64,000 nucleotides of DNA from Agrypnia vestita (GCA_016648135.1 JADDOH010005164.1:147821-211820), one strand, 5' to 3'; shown: positions 22,207 to 33,524, numbered from the stretch's first letter. Made by a program: numbers and translations. The notes: generated by a model not told the origin, from the sequence alone.

Positions 22207-22375
22207 CAATCAATGTATATTATAGATGTCTCACAGAGACGAAACTGTATTTTTAAGGGAGAGTAGGTATAGAAGTCTTTTGGGTGTGCATAGGACTTAG
22301 ACCTATCGTACGATTGGCTTTACACATATGCAACGTTCGCTATTTCCACCCATGATAGAATACCATGTCAACTAA
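22207..22375 (+). repeat. Repeat E, half copy
   Basis: It matches the left and right arms of the foldback at 49390-49690: TATAGATGTCTCACAGAGAC, GAAACTGTATTTTT, GAGTAGGTATAGAAG, and later CGCTATTTCCACCCATGATA. The block GTCTC-ACA-GAGAC before GAAAC is another hairpin-GAAAC arrangement. Confidence 0.7.
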
Positions 22376-22652
22376 TTTTTTGGAAGTTGTATGTATTTAA
22401 ATTATACGTCACGTTTTGCAAGTATACTCAACGCGGCCGGCTCCAAAGCCTTTTCATTCCCCTTGAATGATCACAGATGTCGCTAATGAGACATCTCATT
22501 TGATTTGGAATTTTTTAGCAATATACTTTATCTGTCTAATGGACTTCATCCGAATTACTATCATTACACTAGGATATGCCAGAAATATTATTTTAGTTCT
22601 TATTAAACTCCTTTTTTTACCAGTATTTTCATTCAGAATATTTAGAGTATGT

Positions 22653-22736
22653 CCAAATTTTTCAGAACAGAACTGGATTTTTTGTCACAGGGACATCATT
22701 GATGTTAAAAATCCAGTTCTGTTCTGAAAAATTTGG
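22653..22736. repeat. Perfect 30-bp inverted repeat (family F)
   Basis: 22653-22682 and 22707-22736 are exact reverse complements (CCAAATTTTTCAGAACAGAA and ten more bases), separated by 24 bases containing TCACAGGGACATCATTGATG. Related single arms are at 49690-49770 and 56790-56910 (TGTTCTGAAAGATTTGAACA). Confidence 0.85.
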
Positions 22737-22920
22737 AATATTCTTCTGGAATACACTCAAAATATTCTTAAGATAATAAGTTCATTGCTACCTATTTACA
22801 CTCTCATACATTTACACATATCATTTTCTTATATCTGTTAATATTTCCAAACAAATAAATGAATAAATAAAATATCATATTATTAATATTTAAAGCATTA
22901 ATTTTGTGGTTAGACATAAT

Positions 22921-23402
22921 AACAGAATGTTAGTAAACTTAGTAAAAACCACTACCAGATTTACGGTCTACCGGTTTCGAGACGTACCCGTCTCTTCGTC
23001 AGGACTAACACTACACTACTATATTTACAATAATAGAGATAATTGAATAATAGAGTACCTCTCATTAATAACCAAATTAATTTTCCATATAGCCCTTTGT
23101 TTAATTTAACGTTCATATGTGGTATATATGTGGTAACACCCACTTTAGACCCCGCCTCCTCTCACTCTCTCTCGTTAGATTCCTGAATTGTTCAGTAGGC
23201 TATAATCAGTGCATGCTGCTCTGACAGGATTAACACGCATGTGATCAATACTGGTGATAGTTTAACTATACTATGGTTGGGGTGTACAGTGTTGTGAATA
23301 AAGTAGTGTAGTGTTGGTCCTGACGAAGAGACGGGTACGTCTTGAAACCGGTAGACCGTAAATCTGGTAGTGGTTTTTACTGATTTTACTAACATTCTGT
23401 TT
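22921..23402. repeat. Foldback repeat (family N) with perfect hairpin-GAAA module
   Basis: Arms about 22921-23029 and 23297-23402 are inverted copies at over 90 percent identity. The terminal motif TTTTGTGGTTAGACATAAT precedes the left arm. Each arm has CTGACGA, A, GAGACG-GGTA-CGTCTC and GAAACCGGTAGACCGTAAAT. On the left (23002-22975, minus) the stem is perfect; on the right (23320-23347) its base pair is G-T. The 267-base spacer has no match elsewhere in the window. Confidence 0.8.
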
Positions 23403-23949
23403 AATAAAATATCATAATTTATTTGACGCACTTCAGTAATATTATTTTTCGTTTATCTCTCTTATTAATTAATCGGTGTATAATATCATAGTATTATGGT
23501 ACACAATTTCGTTAAAACTCATTAACATTAATAAAGCGAGTACTGTTTTCATCCCTGGATAAATTGCAATGGCGTTTTATTCAACCCCATAGCGTGATCA
23601 CAATTACGTTTAACTCGTTCGGTTAAATGTTTCCATGCGAGTATTCCTGCATATTTCTATACAAACATCGAGTCCTATTTACAGGACTGAGCAATGCACG
23701 CAGTAAATGCAAATGGTTTTGTTAAATATCGTTATTTTATTACTAACACGCCATCAACAAAAGTATTAATTAATTACACTCGATATGACTAATTACACCG
23801 AATTTAATACATTAAATCGACTACCTAAAAAATATGCCTAAAGGCTTCAATTTACTATTTGTTTGAAATAAAAATATTTAAAAATAAAATATAAATCAAC
23901 ATTTAAAATATTTTAAGGTTTCACGGCTGTTCGAAATCTTTTTTATGAG

Positions 23950-24060
23950 ATTATCGGGGCATTCGAGTGATCCATCAGCCCAGATGATTGAAACCTACAA
24001 CAGGGTCCAAAACGTCGGCTAGAAAGGTCGTAGAAATATCTCACAATACTCCAAAAAATT
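23950..24060 (+). repeat. Repeat M, decayed single arm
   Basis: CATCAGCCCAGATGATTGAA and then CAGGGTCCAAAACGTCGGCT, followed by AGAAAGGTC, align with the family M arms at 5477-5597. The CTGATGA is AGATGAT here and GAAAC is AAAAC, so this copy has lost the core. Confidence 0.65.
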
Positions 24061-24289
24061 AACGTATTTCGACATTTAAGAAATATTGTTCACTTTTATG
24101 ATGTTTAAAAAAGAAATCAAAATAGGATGAATAAATCAATCATAATAAAGAATATTGAATACAATATTTTTACAGTTTTTTTAACATAAATTTATTAGAC
24201 ATTTTTATTGTGAAAATTATATGCCTATAATGGCCTTAAATTTAGTAGTGGGTGCAAAAAGATTGGCAAACGTTGTAGATTTGTACAAA

Positions 24290-24680
24290 AAATATAATAG
24301 GTGCGGGGTGGGGTAAGAAAGGAGGGGGGGGGGATTGTCTTTATTACCGATCAGATATTGAAGAATAAGTATGTAAAATCTGGGTCAGATCGGTCATCCA
24401 GTGTAGATTTGTATAGAAAATATAACAAGGGAAAGGGTGATGTATAGGGGAGGGGGAAAAGTCGCCTTCGTTACCTGCCAGGTCCTAAAGAATAAGTTCG
24501 TAAATTTTGAGTCCGATCGGTCGAACGGTACAAATTTGCATTTGAAATATATCTGGGAAGAGGAAGGGAAAAAAGTGGTAGGGGAAAATGTCCTAAAGCA
24601 TAAATATGCAAAATTTGAGTCGAGTAGAACGAGAATCGAGAACGGTGTAGATTTGTATAGAGAACAGACAGACAGACAGA
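24290..24680 (+). repeat. Degenerate tandem repeat, about three to four units of ~115 bases
   Basis: The words GTAGATTTGTA(C/T)A, a G-rich stretch, CTAAAGAATAAGT(T/A)(C/T)GTAAA and TCCGATCGGTC recur with a period near 115-125 bases from 24275 to 24660. The array ends in (ACAG)n at 24663-24682. The overlapping plus and minus frames (98 and 119 codons) follow from the repeat and have no known domain. Confidence 0.6.
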
Positions 24681-24892
24681 TAGAAAGACTGCACTTTCTC
24701 ATCGGTTCAAATGTTTTATTTTTATTTAAGTAAAGATAACTGAACGTTATCATAAAATTTGAATTTTAAAAATGTTATATCTTAATGTTTATCAATATTG
24801 AAGGGGTAGGTACCTTCACCTTTTTTAAAAATAATTTGTGCGAATTCGAATGCAACGTTGTGTCAAAAAGAACTGTAGGAGATTATCGATTT

Positions 24893-24955
24893 ATATATAT
24901 ATGTATGTATAATATATATATATATATTATATATATATATATATATATTATATAC
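24893..24955. repeat. (TA)n-rich tract
   Basis: Interrupted runs of TA over about 60 bases, part of an 80-codon tyrosine/isoleucine frame that is not a gene. Confidence 0.9.
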
Positions 24956-25059
24956 AACACACATAATAACGTTGGGTATATAATAGTCTTTCTCCAGACG
25001 AATACGCGGGTTACCCTAGAAAATAATCCCTCATCTTTTACCCGCAAAAATTCATTTAA

Positions 25060-25165
25060 ATAGAAATATTTTCATTTATTTGAATAGTGATGCGAACACG
25101 GAATATATGTTACATTAATATTCTTACCATTTTTAACTATATAAAAAATTAATTAATTATACCCG
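25060..25165 (-). repeat. Type 2 SINE tail without head
   Basis: GTGATGCGAACACGGAATAT and AATATTCTTACCATTTT match the distal tail at 35105-35160 and 61170-61220, but the tRNA-like head is missing. Confidence 0.6.
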
Positions 25166-25663
25166 CATATTAACCCGCATAAATGTTTTTTTTACATAGC
25201 ACAGCGTTAAGAGTAAGTAATTGTTCGCGGAGCAAAATGACAAAATCATCCCTTAGAGATACCAATTTTCTTGTAATAATCCGTAACTGGCATTTACGAT
25301 ATTCTTAGAAATGGAAAATGGTATTTTATTTAACCATTTAAACATCTCGTGCCCAATTAACAAAATTCTGATAATATCTGATCACATTATAGAACTTCCA
25401 TTAGTCGGGATAACCGTACCGTATTAATGTGGCTTTCTGTAACAATTTTGTTTCACATTAATGTATCGAAACAGTTTGTTCCAAAATATTATCTTACCAT
25501 ACATTATTGACAATTCTGTCTTTAAGTTGAATATTGAAAAAGTTCACCTTTAAGGCGTTACCATTTTACTAAAAATTTACTCCCTGTAACCCATTTCATA
25601 TATAATAAACGCGAGCCCACGAAAACAAAATTTAAAATGGCATTAAATATTTCCGATGTTTAT

Positions 25664-25975
25664 ATCGTTAACTTTGTGGTTGGACATAATTATAAATTTT
25701 AATTAAACAAATATGTATCAACCACTTAACTAGTACCTCTACGTCTACCGGTTTCGATACCACCGTATCTTCATCAGGACGGACGCAAACTAACTGTCCA
25801 TTATCTATTCTAGCAAACAAATCAATTATTGAAAGGGGGCGAAGCCAATATAATTGACAACCAGATCAATTTTATGAATAGCCCGTTACTTGATATATTC
25901 CCCATTTCGACGTCCACTTCTCAATTACCCCCACCATAGTTGTAGCCACGCTCCCGTTAAGTGTATACAAAGTTA
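25664..25975. repeat. Repeat N2 with perfect hairpin-GAAA module
   Basis: It starts with GTTAACTTTGTGGTTGGACA and ends near GTGTATACAAAGTTAT. On the minus strand 25777-25752 reads CTGATGA, A, a perfect GATAC-GGTG-GTATC hairpin and GAAACCGG. It is related to the foldback at 4378-4603, but only one module-bearing arm is preserved. Confidence 0.7.
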
Positions 25976-25979
25976 TTTT

Positions 25980-27913
25980 ATTAAAATTAATAATGACGTG
26001 AAATACATTACTCTGAAATGTTAAGAGTGTACTAATTATATATCTAATATTTAACTTAGTGTTACGCCTTTTTATTGTGCAGTTAGACAGGAAGTTTGTG
26101 TCCATCCTGGCTTATTATTCTTCCCTCGTACAGTTTCATACATTATTTTACGAGAGACTTTCGATTGTTAGATGTTTGATAATGCTTCTATCGGGTTTGT
26201 TGTCCAATATTTGGTTTACCTGTTCGAGCTAGTTCTTTTGCGATCTTTTTCAATTTCAGAATTTTAATAAATTGAATGGCTCCATGTTTATAAAAAATTT
26301 ATACTCACCATGAATAATTGCGGCCCCCATAGTCTGGTGGGCAGGACACTGGATTTGGGCCACAAATTGGGGTACCGGGTACTGGAGAGCCACAATATAT
26401 TTAGTTTATTTTCTCTAAAATAGGTTATTTAAGAAAAGCGGAGTTTACAAACTTTCATGCAGATATTATAATAGATCGGACAAACTTCTATAAATTTCAA
26501 AGTTACTAAATTAATATCATCGTTGGATATTATTTTTAATCAAGTTCCATTCAACTTTTCCATCCATCATGCGTGATATAGTAAAATGAATAATTTTTTA
26601 GTTTAGAAATAAAATAAAAATTAACTTTGTGTTTATTAGCTTAACAATTTTACATTCACCAATTTTCATTCAACTTTACACCAGTAAGTCTTTGTATTTA
26701 TAATTTAACCATATTTGACTGTAGCTAGTTTCACTTATCGATGAGGTTCTGTCACTCTCGAAACTAGATTAACATAATAATTATATATAATATATTATAT
26801 ATAATTAAAATCAAGTAGAGTAAATATAGTTTCATTTCATCTATTCTGTAGATCAATATATATTCTTGATTGTCAATTTAAGGGGTAATTGTTTTAAAAC
26901 AGTAAAATTTACATTTTTGTAATAATTTAATTGGTATGTGTAATAATTTGTAAAATTCTATAACTTATTTTTTGAAATGCTTTAAATTTTTGAATTTTTT
27001 TTTGCAGTTTCCTTTATCATATTCAGGAGACATGTTTTTGATAAATATAATAATCACTTAAAACATCTGTCTTTTAAGGGTTGTGTATTGGAAAATATTT
27101 AAGATTCATTTGGAATGACTATATTATATCTATTTTTCTATCTTTAATTTTTCTAATGATGAAATATGAGATTCAAAAGTCTAAACTCAATGATTAATGT
27201 TTTATTCGTTTACAAAATATTGTAAACGAATAAAAAATCCTAAAAACTCCTTATTGCTTTTACTCATAAGGGGGGTTTTTTGGTTGAGGGTAATGGGCGT
27301 GACGGATTGGAGAAACTGCTTTTAAGGGTCACCACCCGTCATGTAACGGGATTCTAAAAAGTCGAAGAATGCTTGATGATATTATTATCTCGATTAAACA
27401 GTTACAAGTTAAGAATAAGTGCGATTACAAAGACAATGATAGATACTTGAAGAGCGAGAACCTCCGGCCTTACACCGGGGGTCGGTGGAAGACTGACATG
27501 CCCGTATAGGGCGATTGCTGTTTTTTATGTAGTTTGCGAACAAAGAAGTTTCTTGAAGTGTAGCTGTGTATGTGGATAAATCGTCGGAATTGCTAACGGT
27601 GCAATGACCTGTAGACAGCTCGTGTACCTTGCTCGTGCCTCGATCTGCTTATGCGGTATTCTTGTCATATATGCGTATGTGTGGCCTAGATTGGTGGTTT
27701 ATGAACTGTGGTATGACATGCTACTAATGTAATATAAAGGATTTTGTGATCGATTGATTTCTCCGGTAGTTCTTTTATATTCGATCAAATTTTTCTAAAA
27801 AATTACTTTATAGGTATATTTGCTGAGTTCATTAACCAGTTTGAAATACTTCTAATCTCGAAATGCGACACTGGTCGCAAGGGATGGAAATCCCGTCCGG
27901 CAGAGATTTCGTG
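25980..27913. other. No gene seen
   Basis: The stretch 26735-26770 has ATCGATGAGG...CTCTCGAAACTAG, a loose relative of the hairpin-GAAAC motif. A less AT-rich block at 27240-27740, with CCTCCGGCCTTACACCGGGG-type potential hairpins, has no open frame or known motif; it could be an untranslated end of an element or a noncoding transcript. Confidence 0.4.
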
Positions 27914-28045
27914 TTATCCTGTTAAAGTGACATTTTGTTGTTGTTGTTCAGCGGTATCACTCAGAACAATGATTAAAGGCGTGATGCGTGTTCCCAAATG
28001 TACCAACTTTGCGGCCCCTGTTTGTGTAAGTAATAAAAAGCACCA
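27914..28045 (-). other. Exon-like open segment, unidentified
   Basis: On the minus strand a pyrimidine-bearing ACTTACACAAACAG, a plausible splice acceptor, is followed by an open frame GAAKLVHLGTRITPLIIVLS, then DTAEQQQQNVTLTG and a stop at 27914. I do not recognise the protein, and other frames are also partly open. It is listed only because acceptor, frame and raised GC coincide. It may be chance. Confidence 0.2.
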
Positions 28046-28500
28046 TAATGAAATCAAATTACTTTTATTGGAGTTGTTTTGATAATACACGCGGGAATCG
28101 TATTGCCTGATTGCTTCGTAGAAGAAATGTAAGCTTTTGGTATAATCGAAGCAAAGCGAAACTTTTTTATGACACAAATAAAAAATCAATCAGCCTAATG
28201 AAAAACATCCCTCGCCGTATTTCATACTAATGCAAAATTAATGCTGCTTTCCGATACATTTTGATAAAAGTAAAAGTGTTACGTGACAAAATGATGTGAT
28301 CAATCTTCTCTTACATTCTGAATTTTACGATATCAATCACAGAGTGTTTTTAAATCACTTTGGATAAATTATTTTTGATTTTTTAGTATCAGTATAATTA
28401 TTTTACAAGCAACAACATGCTTAATAATGGACAGGAATATTTTAATTTTAAAATGACTTACAAATATATACGCGATTCGTATTTTATTTTTATAAAGTAA

Positions 28501-28746
28501 CTAGTTACAACCCGTCAAAAATGACGGTATTTTTACAAAAAATAAAATTCGTTAAAAAATTTCTAAAAAAAAATTCTAAAACAAAAATTTTTGGTAAAAA
28601 AATTCGAAAAGAAATTTTTTTTTTTCAAATAATAATTCCCGAAAAAAATACTATAAAAAGTTATGGACGTTACACGAAGTTACAGGACAGACAGACAGAC
28701 AGACGGACGAACGAGCGGACAGACAACAAAATTATTATAATTGGGA
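28501..28746 (-). mobile_element. Small Helitron-like element with clear 3' hairpin
   Basis: Minus strand: TC start at 28746-28745 preceded by A (TCCCAATTATAATAATTTTG), a (GTCT)n run, a T/A-rich body, then ACCGTCATTTTTGACGGGT, a perfect 6-bp hairpin, then TGTAA and CTAG followed by T. The 246-bp size, A|TC start, hairpin, CTAG and T all fit a nonautonomous Helitron. The 123-codon plus frame at 28521-28892 is a shadow of the A/T-rich body. Confidence 0.7.
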
Positions 28747-29386
28747 TAATTAAATTAAATGAATACATGAAATTAAAATACAAACGATATCTGATACGCG
28801 GTAGAGAAATATTTACTTATTTTTGTTTGCCCTCTCCTAAACGTTTGAATAAATACTTTTTTATGTCATTATTCATTTTGCATCTTAAGTAAACTAAAAT
28901 TAATACATTGTCACGCATTATCGCAATTATCGCGTTATCGAATCGAGAGCACCCTAAAGTAAATAAGAACTAGACCAATTGATTACCTAAAAGCGAGCAT
29001 ATAGTACTGGTAATACTATAGTACGCTAGGATAAATGAGTTTGGCATTTCAACCTACTCGACTCCATATATAAATGTAAAGAACACAAAACGTATAGATG
29101 CTGTGACTATTTTTGCCAAAAATAAGTCTGTGAAGAATAATAATTAAAAGCGGGTCATATTTTTACCTCTGTGGTCATGTTGTTACCAATTATCACTAGT
29201 TATTTTTGAACTGGATACGGCACACAACCAATGAGATAGTACAGATTTTGTGAGATTTTTTCAGTAAGATTTATTTCTCAATTTAGTAGCGAAGGGAAAA
29301 ACTACATTTCAAAATGAAGACTACAACACACACACGTTCACCAGTTTGAAGACTACAAAGTGCACACTACAATTGTAGTAAAAACT

Positions 29387-29528
29387 ACTTGAAGTGAAGT
29401 AATTGTAGTACTACGAAATGAAGTGAAGTAAATGAAGTGAAGTAAGTGAAGTGAAGTAAGTGAAGTGAAGTAATTGAAGTGAAGTAATTGAAGTGAAGTA
29501 AATGAAGTGAAGTAATGAAAGTGAAGTA
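29387..29528 (+). repeat. GAAGTGAAGTAA minisatellite
   Basis: About nine imperfect units of 15-17 bases built on GAAGTGAAGTAAxTx. The flanks (29320-29400 and 29760-29890) contain related ACTACAATTGTAGTA and TGTAGTGTAGTACTACATTG words, so the array probably sits inside a larger repeat whose ends I could not define; TCACTACAATTTAGTGA at about 29902-29918 is palindromic. Confidence 0.8.
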
Positions 29529-29929
29529 TTTTTTTCCCAAATAAAAATTTGGCGAGCTAAAAAAAACTACCCAAAAATTTCTTCATGAGTCCCGAAATTT
29601 TTCAAACCATGGGAGGGGGGTTGTTACAGATTCCAGAGATTTCTTCATATATCTACATCAACTTTCCAAAAGTTTCACGTCAAAAATGCACTATTTAAAG
29701 TATGTTTCTCATACTTTCAATAACTTTGTGTTTTTGTTTGTTTGTGTTCGCTTTGAAATGAAGTGTACTATTTGAAGTTTATACTTTAAATAACTTTGGT
29801 GTTTGTAGTTTGTAGTGTGCACTACACATCAAAATGTGCGAAGTGTGCACTTCAATGTAGTGTAGTACTACATTGTAGTAGTGAGTACAGAGCGGACCCA
29901 TCACTACAATTTAGTGATGTACATTGGCC

Positions 29930-31017
29930 CACAAAAATGTCCGATTGACTATATCCACACATTTTTGTGTGGAGTTATTTTTATTAAAAGAAGTACGTGA
30001 ATAAACCATAAACTCTTGTTTAACTGACCGAGGAATTTGACAAGAAATCTAAAACACACCGATTGAAAAAACTATTGGAAAAAGTATCACTTCATTCTCC
30101 CGCACGTGTACGTGCGCTCGTTTTTAAGTACCTTTAAGTAAAGATACTTAAAAACTATATATAATATTAATGACACTCAAAGTATTGAGTTATAAAAGTC
30201 TACACTAACCATTGTCAATTATTTTACTGAGCTTCATGAAAATAATTAAAACTCATACTTGCAGAAATGTAATCTCGAATATTAAAAATATAGAAATTAG
30301 GCAAACAAAAATTTTCTTAAAAAACGATCGAAGCATTCGTGAACTCGCATGTAACAGAATCTGATAGCTGATAAGAATTCAATATGGCGTCGTTAATGCT
30401 GATATCGCATTTCCGCTACATGTTGTGCTATATGCTGCGTGCGAAAATTCAGTTAAAATTAAAAATTCAACCTGAATGTGCCAAAAAAGGATAAATTCAT
30501 TAAAAAAATATGAAGAATCACTGGAGGCGAATTTTTAATTGATATTATAACTTTTGTAAATTGAAAAAAAATGTAAATACACATATAATTTAAAAATAAA
30601 ATTCTTTCGCATATTTCAAAATAGTAAACTATTATTATTGTTTATAATAATATATATATTATTGTTTACGCAAACCAAGCTAGGGTACGGAAACATCCCT
30701 TAGGGCACTCCCCTAGGATGACAGGAAAGGAACGTTATTTAACCTTAATTTTTCTGGTCCGGTTAACATCCATTTTGAGGTATTCCCGTGTTCGTTCCCC
30801 CCGTGTTTCCCAAGTATGCAACATCTGTTGTGATGTGCTTTTCTTTTCTGAACACATTTTGTCTGTCATAAGGGTGAAATATTGTTTTCTCTCGCCCACT
30901 TCTTTTGTTCAACTTATTACTTTAGGGACTTTCAGGGGAATCATATCAATGGAGGCGCGAGTAATATTGTTGATAATATTGTTGATCGTGATGTATTGTG
31001 ATACGAGGATTATTTGC
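29930..31017. other. No gene seen
   Basis: AT-rich. The 102-codon plus frame at 30718-31026 overlaps repeat H and has no recognised domain. Confidence 0.4.
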
Positions 31018-31258
31018 GGGGTATAAAAGCAAAGGCAGCAATATCCAAAAAACAATATAACGCAATCATCGAGCAATACTAGTTTGTAATGTCCTGGATT
31101 CAAGATTTTATAATACCATTTAAATTTATAGGTAACATAATTTTGAAAGCGATAGATACATAAAATCTAGAATTCAGTAATCCTCTATGACTGTATTTAA
31201 AACATTTTTTTTATTTTTTGGACATTGCTGCCTTTGCTTTTATACCACACATTGAATA
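31018..31258. repeat. Foldback repeat H
   Basis: Arms 31018-31055 and 31212-31255 are inverted copies (GTATAAAAGCAAAGGCAGCA and CAAT...CCAAAAAA). The inner left part, 31030-31140, matches 47119-47225 (AATATAACGCAATCATCGAG; TTTGTAATGTCCTGGATTC). Confidence 0.65.
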
Positions 31259-31314
31259 AATTGAGAATAGAAGACGACCAGTTATTTTAATTTTATTCAA
31301 TTTGGTCATCCAAC

Positions 31315-31575
31315 ATCATCATCATCATCATTATTGGCACTACAACCCATTGTGGGTCTTGACCTCCTCAATAATTTTCCTCCACTTATCTCGGTCTAGT
31401 GCCAGCTCTCTCCAGTTTCGAAGCTCTAAGGCAGATATATCTTTGAGGACGTTGTCACTCTATCTTAATTTTGGCTTTTCTAAGCTCCTTCGCCCTATCG
31501 GCCTTGAGTTCAGCAGGGACTTTGGTGCTGGATGCTCGGACATTCTCTCCACATGACCCAGCCTCCGAAGTAGCC
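31315..31575 (-). pseudogene. LINE 3' end (lineage d), minus strand
   Basis: The reverse complement of this stretch aligns with 1684-2000: CGGAGGCTGGGTCATGTGGA, AACTCAAGGCCGATAGGGCG, ACTGGAGAGAGCTGGCACTA and GAGGAAAATTATTGAGGAGG. It gives the same EW.KIIEE-like end and terminates in an (ATC)n/(GAT)n tail at 31315-31332. Frameshifts are present. The plus-strand frames here (31302-31677) are antisense shadows. Confidence 0.7.
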
Positions 31576-31679
31576 GATTGGTCATCTAACAGGGAGACAC
31601 AATCGCTTGATAAGACGAAATACAAAAAAATAGTTAAATGTCTCCCACAATTAAAGGATAACACAAATAGGACATAATC

Positions 31680-33029
31680 ATAGATAAGTCAATTTGACAA
31701 TGACAGATAAAACATCATTTAACCGATTGTTCCAAATTTAACTTTAACCTAGACATAAAGGGGCTCGTGATGTATATAATATACATGATCAGGGAGGGGG
31801 ACGAGTTTCTAGTATCTGCCTCACCATATGACGATACTCTTCATATTTAGTGTTAAAAATATCTATTGAATTTAAGAGGTAATTGAAATCTAAGCATGTG
31901 CGTGGAATGGGAGAGGATTTCCTATTTTTAGTTTAATAAATTGGAAGGAAAAAGGGGTACTTCTGTTTGGCAGGTCGGAGTGGGACGTGGAAAGCTGTCA
32001 AACTGGTGATTTATCTATATCTTGGAAACCATCCAAAGAATACTTAATTTTTTTTACATTAATGTAAACAATAACCATCCTTAATGATTTAAATTCTCAA
32101 ATTTTATGTTATTGTTGTGATTATTTTTAAATATTTATTCAAAGTTTTCATATAATGTGTATGGCGGCAAACTACAGCCATCTATGAAAAAAATATATAA
32201 TTGACCAAACAAAATAGATATACGGTACCTACTTAGTGCGGCAAAATTCAATAATAAATAAATGCACATACATTTTCTTAACTTGTATTTACTAATTAAT
32301 AAATATAATGTTCTAAATCTGTATTTTTATATATATAGGTACTAGCTTTTTAAAAATTTTATGTTTATTTCTGTTGCTGCTCAACTGATATTTTTAATTG
32401 TGAGATGTCAAATGTTTCACATCATAATATGCGAGTAGGTACTGTAAGGCTCGCTCTTATTTTATTTTAAAAATATGTATTAGTTTTTAAACAGTTCTCA
32501 GCTGTCTTTGCGTAAAATTTGTCATACCGATAGGTGATTATAAATGAGATATTTTAGCTTTTAAATTTATCTTTGTTTGCGGCGAAACTATGTACGAGAG
32601 AAAAATGTTTGCTCTTTTCTGAAAGGCAAAGATTTCAGTTTATGCTGATAACGAAATACTTAAAGTTGAAGAAAAGTTTCTAGAAAGTTTGTTCTTATTT
32701 GTGTTTCAACCTACAAAGAGAAAACTGGTACGAGGCTGTTTTAGTTTCCAATTAAGACGGTGTTTATCTACAGGATAAACTTTTGCAAACGAGATCATTA
32801 AAACTATGTCCAAATTCTATCCAGGTACAAATTTTATTGAATTACAAAGACTTAAAAATAAAACCTTTGACAAAGTTATGAAGGAAGTTACTCTTTTACA
32901 GTTTTATGGATAAATACCGTCAAGGAAGTGAACTGTGAAATTGGAAGCGTCGATATTTTTTTCAGCATAGGATCAAAGATGGATTCGAAATGGAAAATTA
33001 ATACAGCGAATAGATAATTTTATTTTCTT
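31680..33029. other. No gene seen
   Basis: AT-rich DNA without motifs, apart from GCTCGTGATGTATATAATAT at 31762, which has no second copy. Confidence 0.5.
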
Positions 33030-33195
33030 CAATAAGAGCAAAATGACTTTGTGGCGACATTATTAATGTAATTAATAAAAGTATACTTTGTTTTCATCAT
33101 TAATTAGTTGAAAATATCAACATGTTTCGGGGCCAATAGTGCGTTCATCAGAATAAAACGTATACTTAAAATTAAAAACCAAAAATTGAAACTGG
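33030..33195. repeat. Repeat D, copy 1
   Basis: It shares GACTTTGTGGCGACATTATT at its start and, on minus at 33151-33125, CTGATGA...CCCC-GAAACATG with the copies at 33525-33680 and 48195-48370. The hairpin is decayed here. Confidence 0.7.
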
Positions 33196-33229
33196 TAAAG
33201 GCAAAATAAAAATAAATTTGCTTATTTAA

Positions 33230-33340
33230 GCATTAATAAAATTAAATATATTTATATTTAATTTTATTTATATATATATATATATATATAAATAATTATT
33301 TATTAATATCCCATATTTTATATATTTATATATATATATC
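33230..33340. repeat. (TA)n-rich tract
   Basis: Several interrupted TA runs between 33260 and 33340. Confidence 0.85.
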
Positions 33341-33524
33341 ATTTACAAGGAGTAAGAACCCCAAATTTATGACGTGAAAAGGTGGATCTCAGTTCGTATA
33401 TTCGACTTCCAAACGTGAAGCCGACAATTCCGACCCTTAAAATATATCAAAAAAAATCTAATTTTAGACCAAAAATATAAAAATAAAAATTTATTATTTA
33501 ATAACTTTACTTATAATAACTTCT

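Noticed and set aside
24394..24753. 119-codon minus gene
   Set aside because: Follows the period of a decayed tandem repeat and has no domain.
26328..26400. Another tRNA-derived SINE (CATAGTCTGGTGGGCAGGAC)
   Set aside because: A box-A-like word is present but box B (GGTACCGGGTACTGG) is too poor and there is no second copy.
28521..28892. 123-codon lysine-rich gene
   Set aside because: Runs through the A/T body and hairpin of a small Helitron-like element.
31302..31677. Plus-strand genes with a histidine run
   Set aside because: They are antisense to a lineage-d LINE on minus; the histidines come from its (ATC)n tail.
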